From assembly GCF_007858365.1 (NCBI RefSeq), contig NZ_VFIO01000006.1, forward strand, positions 186,001 through 250,000: DNA of 64,000 nucleotides, in the 5' to 3' direction. Origin of the DNA: Pseudomonas saxonica (lineage in GTDB: Bacteria > Pseudomonadota > Gammaproteobacteria > Pseudomonadales > Pseudomonadaceae). The notes under the pieces are model-generated. The model was not told where the DNA came from and did no database searches. It saw only the letters and a program-made list of their open reading frames with translations. Position numbers and translations under genes: made by a program. The stretch's first letter is position 1, and each line of letters begins with the position of its first letter. Of this stretch, positions 11,007 to 18,811 are shown piece after piece.

Positions 11007-11944
11007 AATTTCACCCTCGGATCAAACAGCGGATAGAGCAAATCCACCAACAAGTTGACCAACACATAGATGCCGGTAATCAGCAGCAGGCAGCCCTGAA
11101 GCACGGGGTAATCGCGGGCAAAGATCGAGTCGACCATCAAACGGCCAATCCCCGGCAGGGTGAACACGGTCTCCAGTACCGCAATGCCGCCCAACAAGTT
11201 GCCCAGAATCAGGCCGATTAATGTCAAAGTCGGCGCGAAGGCATTGCGCAGCGCGTGGCGCCACAACACAGCGCCCTCCGACAACCCCTTGGCTCTGGCG
11301 TGGGTAATGTATTCCAGACGCAGCACCTCAATCGTGCTGGCCCTTGCCATACGGGCGATGGAGCCAAACTCCACCAGCGTGAGGGTCACAATCGGCAACA
11401 CCAGATAGGTCAGCGCCAGCCACGGGTTGTCCCCAAAACTGACGTAGCCCACCACCGGTAACCACTCCAGTTGAATGCCGAAGACATACAGCAAGAGCAA
11501 GCCCAGCCAGAAGCTGGGAATCGACAGCAGCACCGTTGCCGAGGCCACCAGACCGAGGTCCAGTGCGCTGTTTTGCTTCCATGCGGCCAGCATGCCGACG
11601 GGCACGGCAATCAGCGTGGCCAGCAATACCGAGACCAGTACGATCTGCGCACTCACCGTAAACCGGTCAAAAATAAGCGGCAGCACCGCTTGTTGGCTGG
11701 TGATGGAAAAACCCAGGTCGCCACTGAGTACGGCCTTGATCCAAATCAGGTACTGACTCACCAGCGAATGATCCAGCCCCAGAGAGCTGCGCATGTCCGC
11801 CAGGCTCTGCGGGTCGGCCATATCGCCCAGCATCAATAGCGCTGGATCGCCCGGAATCAGCCGGATCAAGGCGAACACCATGACCGAAATCAGCAACAGG
11901 GTGGGCACGGCCATGGCGAGCCGCTGCAAAATCAAACGAAACAT
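11003..11944 (-). CDS. peptide-type ABC transporter permease (DppB-like)
   Basis: A 313-residue inner-membrane permease of the DppB/OppB class. It starts with a membrane segment (LAMAVPTLLLISVMVFALIRLIPGDPA) and carries the EAA-type loop RLEYITHARAKGLSEGAVLWRHALRN. It ends YPLFDPRVKL, as is usual for the family. It lies 9 bp after the solute-binding gene and overlaps the next permease by 4 bp, and it forms the translocation path with that partner. Confidence 0.93.
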   Translation of the reverse strand: MFRLILQRLAMAVPTLLLISVMVFALIRLIPGDPALLMLGDMADPQSLADMRSSLGLDHSLVSQYLIWIKAVLSGDLGFSITSQQAVLPLIFDRFTVSAQIVLVSVLLATLIAVPVGMLAAWKQNSALDLGLVASATVLLSIPSFWLGLLLLYVFGIQLEWLPVVGYVSFGDNPWLALTYLVLPIVTLTLVEFGSIARMARASTIEVLRLEYITHARAKGLSEGAVLWRHALRNAFAPTLTLIGLILGNLLGGIAVLETVFTLPGIGRLMVDSIFARDYPVLQGCLLLITGIYVLVNLLVDLLYPLFDPRVKL

Positions 11945-11953
11945 AACGCCCCC

Positions 11954-13525
11954 CTACGGTTGACTGACCAATTGCACGCCCCACAGCCGAGGCTTGGCAA
12001 TAGGCCACGAGCGGTAACCTTCCAGGCGCTGCTGATAGGCGCCAATGGTGGTGCCGTTGTAGATGATCACCATCGGCACCTCTTCGATCATCATCGCGTG
12101 CAAGGCATCGAACAGCTTCTGACGCCTGGCCGTGTCGGTCTCGCGCAGCATGGCTTGAGCCTGAGGGTTGTCCCAGACCTTGCGGGGCTCCTTGTCCTTG
12201 TCACCCATCACAGTGTCAAAGCTCAGTGCCGGATCAAAACGCGGCGAATAGGAGAACGACATCATTTGATAATTACCGCTCTGGTAACGCTCCAGCTGGG
12301 TGCCCCACTCCAGTGTCTCCATCTGGATATTCAACCCTGCCGCCTGGGCCATCGCCTGAGTCAGCACGCCCATGTCGAACATCTGCTGATAGCGCTTGTT
12401 GACCAGCATTTTGATTGGCTGACCGTGATAACCGGCCTCGCCAAGCAACGCCCGCGCCTTATCCAGGTCATAGGTGTAGCCCTTGCGAGCCACCTCATCG
12501 TAGTAAGGGCTGGTTTGGGGAATGGCCGAGTTGTTTGGCGTAGACAAGCCATTGGACAATGCCGCCACCATCTGCACGTAATCCATCGACAAGGCAATGG
12601 CACGCCGGATACGCACGTCTTGCAGCAAGGGATCACGGGTCTGGAATAACAGCCCGCAGATGGCCATGATCGGGCTGACCGATATGTTCAGGCCGGGCGT
12701 GGCCTTGAGTTCCTCGGCATCAAGCGCAGTGACATCAGGCAACAGGTCGACGCCCTTTGCCAACAAGGCTGCTTTGGCCGATGCCACATCCGGGATCACC
12801 ACAAAGCGTACTTTATCCACCAACGGTTGTTTGTTGCCGGTGTAGCCGTCAACGGTGGCTTCGCTGCGCGCGCTGTACCCGGCAAAGCGGTTCAACTCCA
12901 CATATTGCCCACGCTGCCAGTCACCCAACTGAAACGGGCCGGTGCCAATTGGGGCTTTCCACGTACCATCCGCGGCCACTGAATCAGGGTGCAAAATCCC
13001 ACTGCCGCCGCAGTCAGGACGCGCCATCGACGCTAGAAACAAGCCATTGGGCTGGTCCAGTTGAAAGACCACAGTGTGGGGGTCAGGGGTAGTGATATCG
13101 ACAACTTTGGCCCCGCCACGCCCATCAAACTCAGGCAAACAACGCCATTGGGTTTTCGGGTTCAGGTAGTGTTGCCAGGTCCATTTCACATCAGCCGCAG
13201 TCAACGATGCGCCGTTCTGAAACCTCACGCCATCTCGCAGCGCAAAGGTATAGGTCATGCCGTCGGGCGAGAGATCAATGCTTTTAGCCAGCAGCGGCCC
13301 TACAGATGCATCTTCACGATAGGCCACTAGCCCCTCGACCATATGCATGACCACTGCGTCTGTATTCTCGTCGCGATTGACACCCGGCTCAGTGCTGCGG
13401 ATATCGGCATTGAGGCCGACTTTGATGACTGACGGCGATTCAGCCGCCTGTGCCGTGGTCGCCAGGGCGTAAAGACTCAAAGCCTGCACGCTGACGCTCA
13501 ACGCTGTTTTAACAATGCTATGCAC
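11954..13525 (-). CDS. family 5 extracellular solute-binding protein (peptide type)
   Basis: A periplasmic receptor of about 523 residues for the importer encoded downstream. The N-terminus is a signal peptide ending TTAQA-AES. The SBP_bac_5 fold is recognised by PSVIKVGLNADIRSTEPG, FALRDGVRFQNGASLTAADVKWTW and the GTGPFQLGDW motif. I chose a GTG start at 13525 because it gives a clean signal sequence; the reading frame stays open upstream to an ATG at 13570. It is the first gene of the importer operon, and its long upstream region carries the CAATGTATTT elements. It could bind peptides, opines, amides or other amines. Confidence 0.88.
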   Translation of the reverse strand: MHSIVKTALSVSVQALSLYALATTAQAAESPSVIKVGLNADIRSTEPGVNRDENTDAVVMHMVEGLVAYREDASVGPLLAKSIDLSPDGMTYTFALRDGVRFQNGASLTAADVKWTWQHYLNPKTQWRCLPEFDGRGGAKVVDITTPDPHTVVFQLDQPNGLFLASMARPDCGGSGILHPDSVAADGTWKAPIGTGPFQLGDWQRGQYVELNRFAGYSARSEATVDGYTGNKQPLVDKVRFVVIPDVASAKAALLAKGVDLLPDVTALDAEELKATPGLNISVSPIMAICGLLFQTRDPLLQDVRIRRAIALSMDYVQMVAALSNGLSTPNNSAIPQTSPYYDEVARKGYTYDLDKARALLGEAGYHGQPIKMLVNKRYQQMFDMGVLTQAMAQAAGLNIQMETLEWGTQLERYQSGNYQMMSFSYSPRFDPALSFDTVMGDKDKEPRKVWDNPQAQAMLRETDTARRQKLFDALHAMMIEEVPMVIIYNGTTIGAYQQRLEGYRSWPIAKPRLWGVQLVSQP

Positions 13526-13986
13526 GGGAGAAGTACTCCATTCCACAAAAGGAGATCCGGACGGTGGCAAAGGCCATGGACAGGGCCGGCGTTAGGGGTA
13601 GCGCTGAATTCATTGTTGTTCTTCTTGAAAGTCGATCCGGCGCAGTGAATGCGCTCAGCTCCAACATGGCTTAACACCAAGCGGATATGTATTTTTATAA
13701 TCGCCAGAGCATAATTGCAGCCTGCTTTCGCCATTGCAATGTTTTTTTAGAATTTAAAATACATTGAAAAGCCAAAAACCAGCCGCCTGAGAGGCTCGAC
13801 AGGATTCTTGTTTTCACGACTTGCACAACCAACCGCCCGCCCCCGCACAGTCTCAGGCAACGGCCACGGGCCCACGCAGAGCGGCTTGTCAGGAAAAAAA
13901 CCGGCCAAAGTGTGGTTTTACGTTACCCTTGAGCCAAACCTGAACCCACTGCCCTGTCTCTGCTTACGGCTGTCGCTCTATTTCTC
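13526..13986. other. 460 bp divergent intergenic region
   Basis: A control region between the solute-binding gene and the nitrilase-fold gene. The part at 13680-13790 is AT-rich and holds the CAATGTATTT-type elements. The rest shows no convincing gene. Short open frames exist but lack ribosome sites and recognisable content. Confidence 0.6.
13685..13766. promoter_or_regulatory. CAATGTATTT-type elements before ABC importer operon
   Basis: One element, ATATGTATTTTTA, lies at 13685-13697. An inverted pair follows at 13737-13766: CAATGT on the left and ACATTG on the right, 18 bases apart, with AT-rich flanks. The right half read on the minus strand is CAATGTATTTTAAA, nearly identical to the copies at 5852 and 5904. 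It is proposed as a shared operator of the catabolic regulon. Confidence 0.5.
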
Positions 13987-15117
13987 ATGCGCAAATTAAT
14001 TGGCTTCACCTTATTTATTGCCCTTGTGGCCGCTGCCGCCGGTTATGGCGTGTGGACCCAAAAACGTGACGTCGGCCATTACCTGTCCGATCTGCGAATC
14101 CAGGTCGCCATCAATGACGGCGTCAATCAAGAGCGCGGCAATCTGCTGGGCATTGAGCCGGAACTGTCACCTCGTGATTATCAAAGCCTGGACCTCGTTC
14201 ACCTGAAGCTGGGTGCTTACTTGAACAGTGCCCGCGAGGCCGGGCTGATCAATGACAAAACCATTGTGGTGCTACCTGAACACATCGGCACCTGGTTGGT
14301 ATTTCGCGGTGAAAAGAATGAGCTGTATCAGGCCACCAATCTAAATGACGCCATGCTCTGGCTGGCTATTAGCAACCCACTGGACTTTGCCAACGCATGG
14401 CTGCGGGCTGACGGTGAAAGCCGGACCAACGACGCGCACCTGCGCATGAAAGCTGCCAGCATGGCCCGCGATTATCAGACCCTGTTTGGCGGGCTGGCCA
14501 AAGAATACGGCGTCACTCTGGTGGCGGGCAGTATCGCCCTGCCCGAGCCCCGCGTGGAAAACGGCGCCTTGCTGCCCGGCAAAGGGCCGCTATACAACAT
14601 CAGCGTGGTATTTGGTCGCGATGGAACGCCCCTCGGCACCCCGCAACCGCAACTGTTGCCCACCTACGAAGAGCAAAGCTATATCCAGCCCAGCCCCGAC
14701 CACGAGCTGAATGTGGTCAGCACCCCTGCGGGCCGGCTGGGTATATTGCTGGGCAGTGACAGTTGGTACCCGGAAAACTACCGCACCCTCAACGATAAAG
14801 GGGCTCAGCTGATTGCAGTGCCGGCCTTTATCATTGGCCAAGACACCTGGCACAAGCCGTGGGGGGGCTATAAAAGCGTTTCGACACCGAGCGAAATCAG
14901 CCTCAAGCCCGGCGAGGTCAGCGAAGGTCAAGCTTGGCATCGCCTGACCCTCACCAGCAGCGTTCCCAGCAGCACGGCCCTGGCCGGGATCACGGTCTTT
15001 CATCGCGGCAAATTCTGGGACAAACGCAGTGTTGGAAACGGGTTCATCAGCCGCAATGGCCAGACCAGCCCGGACATCCCCGGTAAAGGCGCCCGACTGT
15101 TGAACATTTGGTTGTAA
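13987..15117 (+). CDS. membrane-anchored nitrilase-fold protein lacking catalytic Lys and Cys
   Basis: A 376-residue protein with an N-terminal hydrophobic anchor (residues 3-23) followed by a carbon-nitrogen hydrolase fold. The nitrilase Glu position is kept as Glu98 in VVLPEHIG. The Lys segment reads LGTPQPQLLP (216-225) with no Lys. The usual Cys of CYDxRFPE is Gly256 in GSDSWYPE. All active nitrilases use a Glu-Lys-Cys triad, so this is probably a non-catalytic or re-purposed member located at the periplasmic face. Its stop lies 4 bp before the AraC-family gene, so the two form one unit. The alignment was made by eye. Confidence 0.7.
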   Translation: MRKLIGFTLFIALVAAAAGYGVWTQKRDVGHYLSDLRIQVAINDGVNQERGNLLGIEPELSPRDYQSLDLVHLKLGAYLNSAREAGLINDKTIVVLPEHIGTWLVFRGEKNELYQATNLNDAMLWLAISNPLDFANAWLRADGESRTNDAHLRMKAASMARDYQTLFGGLAKEYGVTLVAGSIALPEPRVENGALLPGKGPLYNISVVFGRDGTPLGTPQPQLLPTYEEQSYIQPSPDHELNVVSTPAGRLGILLGSDSWYPENYRTLNDKGAQLIAVPAFIIGQDTWHKPWGGYKSVSTPSEISLKPGEVSEGQAWHRLTLTSSVPSSTALAGITVFHRGKFWDKRSVGNGFISRNGQTSPDIPGKGARLLNIWL

Positions 15118-15121
15118 GCCC

Positions 15122-16162
15122 GTGAAACCGCTAACCATTCGTCTGGGTGACTTGTCGACAGGCTTTGTCGATTGCCTGGCAGACGCTGTGCGCAGCTATG
15201 GTTACAACCCACTGCCTTTACTGACTGAATACGGTCTGGACCCGTCGCGCCTTGCACAGCCACTGGCGCGCTTGTCGATTCCCCGTTACATGCGCCTGGG
15301 GCACGCGGCAATTATGCTCACCGGCGAACCCGCACTGGGCTTGCGCATGGGCCAGGTCAACCAGCTGCCACACGCAGGGCTGGCCGGTGTCACCGCCGCG
15401 CAAGCTCCGACCGTGCGTGAAGCCGCCCGTACCTTGATTCGCTTTGAACCACTTTACGGTTCCAATTATCGGGGCCAGTCGAGCTTGCACGAAGACACTC
15501 AGGGTGCATGGCTGCGCTTTTATTCGATCAGCCCGTACAACGACTACAACCGCTTTGTGGTCGACTCGATTATCGCCGGCTGGTTGCAACAGCTTTCTTG
15601 CGTCGCAGGCGAGCCGTTGCTCAGCGAGCACATTGACATTGAGTTTGCTGAACCTGAATACGCCCAGGCATACAGCGCAATGAGTCACGCACCGATCAAC
15701 TTTGGCGCACAGACCAATCAACTTCGCCTGAACCATGCCACCCTCGACCTGCGCAACCCTGTGCACTGCCCGAGCACGTGGGCGCACTTGCTGCAATTAT
15801 GCGAACGCGAGCTGGAGCAAATGACCCGCACCCGCAGTCTGCGCGAGCGCATTACACAACTGCTGGGCCCGTTGCTCAACGGTGGCCATGAGCCCGGACT
15901 CGAAGAAGTTGCAGCACGCCTGAAGCTGCCCACCTGGACCCTGCGCCGCAAGTTGGCTGAAGAAGGTACGCAGTTCCGGGCGATTCTCAATGACACACGA
16001 CGCGACCTCGCCATGACCTATATCCGTGATACGGAATTGGCCTTCGGCGAAATCGCATTTTTGTTGGGGTTTGCCTCTCCAGAGGCATTTCAGCGGGCAT
16101 TCAAACGCTGGAACCGGGAAACTCCGGGAGAGTTCCGCCGTCGCCAGCGTCAACCTGACTGA
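15122..16162 (+). CDS. AraC-family transcriptional regulator (Arabinose_bd-type N-terminus)
   Basis: A 346-residue regulator. The N-terminal about 210 residues resemble the ligand domain of OruR/VirS-type AraC proteins (GLRMGQVNQLPHAGLAG, then FEPLYGSNYRG). The C-terminal double helix-turn-helix carries LEEVAARLKLPTWTLRRKLAEEG and IAFLLGFASPEAFQRAFKRWNRETPGEFRR. Translation starts at a GTG only 4 bp after the preceding stop, with no clear ribosome site, which suggests coupling to the nitrilase-fold gene. The pair probably forms a sensor/regulator unit (inference). Confidence 0.9.
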   Translation: MKPLTIRLGDLSTGFVDCLADAVRSYGYNPLPLLTEYGLDPSRLAQPLARLSIPRYMRLGHAAIMLTGEPALGLRMGQVNQLPHAGLAGVTAAQAPTVREAARTLIRFEPLYGSNYRGQSSLHEDTQGAWLRFYSISPYNDYNRFVVDSIIAGWLQQLSCVAGEPLLSEHIDIEFAEPEYAQAYSAMSHAPINFGAQTNQLRLNHATLDLRNPVHCPSTWAHLLQLCERELEQMTRTRSLRERITQLLGPLLNGGHEPGLEEVAARLKLPTWTLRRKLAEEGTQFRAILNDTRRDLAMTYIRDTELAFGEIAFLLGFASPEAFQRAFKRWNRETPGEFRRRQRQPD

Positions 16163-16179
16163 AACACACGAGCCCTTGA

Positions 16180-16266
16180 TTACAGCTCGGTAGCGTCTTC
16201 AGCAGGTTCCAGCGGATCCAGCTCGAAAGCCTGAAGCTCGAGCAGTTCTTCTTGATAGTCATCCAT
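16180..16266 (-). CDS. 28-residue acidic small protein
   Basis: A short ORF reading MDDYQEELLELQAFELDPLE and ending EDATEL. It has an AGAGGA ribosome site 8 bases before the ATG. It is very acidic, with about 12 Asp/Glu in 28 residues and no Lys or Arg. It is convergent with the AraC gene. I have an impression of similar tiny ORFs in other pseudomonads but cannot verify it. The function is unknown. Confidence 0.5.
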   Translation of the reverse strand: MDDYQEELLELQAFELDPLEPAEDATEL

Positions 16267-16420
16267 GGCTATATCCTCTTTAGGTCTATTCGTTTACGTC
16301 ATGCCTGAGCGGCTTTGCAGGTGAGCTTAAAGTGCCCGCATGAAGAAAACATGACAGGCTCACAGGCACTTTCACTCCGCCCCCATAAACCTAGCAGACC
16401 TTTGTCGGGTTAGCCCTGCC

Positions 16421-17305
16421 TTATTGAGCGGACGAAGGCTCTACGACAGAGGGTGCAGGGGTTGCAGCCGGTTCTGACTCAGGCAGGCTCTGTGGCAGCT
16501 CTGTCGTCACTACCGGAGCTTCTACGGGCGGCACGACCGGCGTAATGGGCGCAGCTTCCACGGGCGGCACGACCGGCTGTGAGCCGAGAGGCTCACTGAT
16601 CACAGGCTCAGGCTCAGGCTGTGCAGGTGCAGGTGCAGGTGCGGGATCAACAACGGGAGCTGATTCGGCGGGAGCGATGGACTGCGCCGCAGGGGGCGTC
16701 TCGATTTTGGCAGGCGCGACCTCTGGCACACCCAGATCAGCCTTTGGCTTATCCGGAATGTGCGCCTCTTTCTTCACGTTCTTGGGCAAAAACACTTCGA
16801 CCAGGGCGAAAAAGCGGTCATAGAACTGCGCTGAAGACACCGTCTCGCTGGCGACTTTAACCATAGAGTCATCAGACGATCCAATGGGCATCGATACCGA
16901 ACCCAGCACACCCACACCCAGGCTGGCAGAATTGTTGACCTTCTTCAGCGCATAGCGATCCTGCAACGCGTTGGCAAACATGGTGGAGTGATGCGCCGCA
17001 CCGCCATCGTCAGCACAGACAATGTTAAAGCTGATTTCCAGATGGCTTTCACCCGTCTGCTGGAAACTCTTGTGGCCACTGATCATTTTCGGATCGTTGC
17101 TGGTGATGATATAGCCCTGACTGAGCAGCGCCCGGCGGGCAGCCTCACACGAGGCTTTGTCGGTAACCGGGTAGTTACGCGAGAACGTCCCCGAATCATC
17201 GAAGTTTTCATTCTCGTAAACGGCTGCTTTCTTCGATGCACAACCTGCGATACCCACCAGCACAAGGGCTGTCACGACGGTACGCAAGGGAAATGACCTA
17301 AACAT
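16421..17305 (-). CDS. DUF2242-like lipoprotein with proline/alanine-rich tail
   Basis: A 294-residue predicted lipoprotein. The signal peptide ends in the lipobox VGIAGC, so the mature protein starts at Cys21. A globular region follows to about residue 175 (GTFSRNYPVTDKASCEAARRALLSQGY and RYALKKVNNSASLGVG are typical of the DUF2242 family as I recall it). About 110 residues of low-complexity Pro/Ala/Glu/Val sequence make up the tail, which could span periplasm or peptidoglycan. The chosen ATG has AGGATC upstream. The role is unknown. Confidence 0.75.
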   Translation of the reverse strand: MFRSFPLRTVVTALVLVGIAGCASKKAAVYENENFDDSGTFSRNYPVTDKASCEAARRALLSQGYIITSNDPKMISGHKSFQQTGESHLEISFNIVCADDGGAAHHSTMFANALQDRYALKKVNNSASLGVGVLGSVSMPIGSSDDSMVKVASETVSSAQFYDRFFALVEVFLPKNVKKEAHIPDKPKADLGVPEVAPAKIETPPAAQSIAPAESAPVVDPAPAPAPAQPEPEPVISEPLGSQPVVPPVEAAPITPVVPPVEAPVVTTELPQSLPESEPAATPAPSVVEPSSAQ

Positions 17306-17393
17306 TGATGATCCTGAAAAGAACGGTACGGGGCGCATTGTGCATCAGTTCGTGTTAATCGGGCGCGCCAATCTCGAGAACGCGCCCTACCTG

Positions 17394-17427
17394 GCAGCTG
17401 ATGAGCCATGGGAGGCTCGTGCGCTGC
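17394..17427. repeat. REP-like imperfect hairpin
   Basis: GCAGCTGATGAGCC pairs imperfectly with GGCTCGTGCGCTGC around a 6-base loop (11 of 14 positions). It lies between the lipoprotein promoter side and the tRNA terminator. Stable GC hairpins of this size are typical of Pseudomonas REP sequences. Confidence 0.35.
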
Positions 17428-17463
17428 TACAGGATGAAGCCTGTGCGCAATTTTTTACAGGCA

Positions 17464-17488
17464 CAAAAAAAGCGACCCTAAGGTCGCT
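17464..17488 (-). terminator. Rho-independent terminator of the tRNA operon
   Basis: A perfect 7-bp stem (AGCGACC / GGTCGCT) with a 4-base loop. On the minus strand it is followed by a run of T residues. It sits 43 bp after the last tRNA-Asp. Confidence 0.8.
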
Positions 17489-17530
17489 TTCTTTGCAGCT
17501 TCAGAGAGTTCAAGGGCTCTGAAGCAAATA

Positions 17531-17607
17531 TGGCGCAGCGGACGGGACTCGAACCCGCGACCCCCGGCGTGACAGGCCGGTATTCTAACCGACTGAACTA
17601 CCGCTGC
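17531..17607 (-). tRNA. tRNA-Asp(GTC), distal copy
   Basis: 77 nt including encoded CCA. The acceptor stem is GCAGCGG/CCGCTGC with a G discriminator. The anticodon loop is CTGTCAC with GTC, and GGTTCGAGTCC forms the T arm. The sequence is identical to the copy at 17710. Confidence 0.97.
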
Positions 17608-17709
17608 GTATCGCTCGGACTTACGCCCGTTTGAAACTTTTAAAACCTGTGACTGAGCAGCTTCGGTGCTGTTCAATCGCAAGCCAGGCAAGCCTGACTT
17701 GTACAAATA

Positions 17710-17786
17710 TGGCGCAGCGGACGGGACTCGAACCCGCGACCCCCGGCGTGACAGGCCGGTATTCTAACCGACTGAACTACCGCTGC
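17710..17786 (-). tRNA. tRNA-Asp(GTC), proximal copy
   Basis: Identical to the distal copy over all 77 nt including CCA. It is separated from that copy by 102 bp and transcribed in the same direction. Confidence 0.97.
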
Positions 17787-17841
17787 GCGTCGGTTGGTTG
17801 CTCTTTTCAGAACACCCTTCTCTTTCGAGAAACTCAAGAAG

Positions 17842-17917
17842 TGGTGGGTGATGACGGGATCGAACCGCCGACCCTCTGCTTGTAAGGCAGATGCTCTCCC
17901 AGCTGAGCTAATCACCC
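17842..17917 (-). tRNA. tRNA-Val(TAC)
   Basis: 76 nt with encoded CCA. The acceptor stem is GGGTGAT/ATCACCC, the anticodon loop is CTTACAA with TAC, and the T arm is GGTTCGATCC. It is the first gene of a Val-Asp-Asp operon on the minus strand. Confidence 0.97.
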
Positions 17918-17938
17918 TTTGCTTCGTTGAGGCCGCGA

Positions 17939-17967
17939 AATTTACGCAGGTATTGAACCTAAGTCAA
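17939..17967 (-). promoter_or_regulatory. sigma-70 promoter of tRNA operon
   Basis: On the minus strand TTGACT (-35), exactly 17 bases, then TAAATT (-10), about 22 bp before tRNA-Val. The stretch after the -10 (TCGCGGCC) is GC-rich, as in growth-rate-controlled stable RNA promoters. Confidence 0.8.
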
Positions 17968-18031
17968 GGACAAGATTGAGTTTTTTTCAAAAACAGCAAA
18001 AAAACATCCGACCTCAACCAGAGGAACATGC

Positions 18032-18811
18032 CTACTCCCCGTACACCATTTTCTTGCTCATACCGCCGTCGACCACAAACTCCTGCCCCGTGACAAAACC
18101 CGCATTACGCGAAAGCAGCCAGGCGACCATCGCCGCCACGTCTTCCACCGTGCCGACCCGACCTGCCGGGTGCTGTGCATGATCAGCATCGGTCAACGGC
18201 TCTGCACGCCTTGTGGAGGGGTCTCGCGCATCAATCCAGCCTGGGCTGACCGCATTCACCCTGATCTCCGGCCCAAGGCTGATCGCCAGCGCGTGGGTCA
18301 AGGCCAGCAAGCCACCCTTGCTCGCCACATAAGCCTCGGTATCAGGCTCAGACTGGCGGGCACGGGTAGAGGCCAGGTTGACGATCGAGCCGCAATGCGC
18401 GCGCAAGTAGGGTGCGCAGTGCTTGGCCAGCAACATGGGGCCGGTCAAATTCACCGCCAGCACCCGATTCCAGTGATCGAGATCGAGGCTTTCAAGGGTC
18501 ATATTGTGTGGGTCGGCAACCGCAGCATTGCTGACCAACGCATCAAGACGCCCAAACTGACCCAGTACTTGTGCCACGCACTGGATAACATCCGCCTCGA
18601 CCGAAACGTCCATGGCCACAAACCAGGCGTTTTCACCCAGCGCCTTGGCCACTTTCGAACCGCGGGCGCGGTCAATATCGGTCAGCACGACTTGCCAACC
18701 TTCACTGATCAGCCACGCTGCAATGCCCAGCCCAATCCCGCGCGCGGCACCGGTCACCAGCGCAACCCGGCCATTACCGGCAACTGGCGCCTGTAGAGTC
18801 ATCTCGATCAC
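18032..18811 (-). CDS. SDR-family NAD(P)-dependent oxidoreductase
   Basis: A classical short-chain dehydrogenase of 259 residues. It has cofactor loop TGAARGIG, an SNAA variant of the NNAG motif, catalytic Ser in [22 protein letters not shown] with the YxxxK pair, and a C-terminal VDGGMSKKM. It overlaps the metZ stop through a GTGA junction, so it is translationally coupled. An ATG at 18802 is an alternative start. The position after metZ matches an SDR that follows metZ in P. aeruginosa, as I recall. The substrate is unknown. Confidence 0.85.
   Translation of the reverse strand: MIEMTLQAPVAGNGRVALVTGAARGIGLGIAAWLISEGWQVVLTDIDRARGSKVAKALGENAWFVAMDVSVEADVIQCVAQVLGQFGRLDALVSNAAVADPHNMTLESLDLDHWNRVLAVNLTGPMLLAKHCAPYLRAHCGSIVNLASTRARQSEPDTEAYVASKGGLLALTHALAISLGPEIRVNAVSPGWIDARDPSTRRAEPLTDADHAQHPAGRVGTVEDVAAMVAWLLSRNAGFVTGQEFVVDGGMSKKMVYGE

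Noticed and set aside
13808..13999. 63-codon plus-strand frame before the nitrilase-fold gene
   Set aside because: No ribosome site, overlaps the next start, and the composition is not protein-like.
17361..17387. GGGCGCG/CGCGCCC hairpin as a terminator
   Set aside because: No T run on either side and it lies in the leader of the lipoprotein gene; left as an unexplained hairpin.
17531..17786. Two 77-bp direct repeats as a possible CRISPR or duplication
   Set aside because: They are identical tRNA-Asp genes; only two copies and cloverleaf structure is clear.
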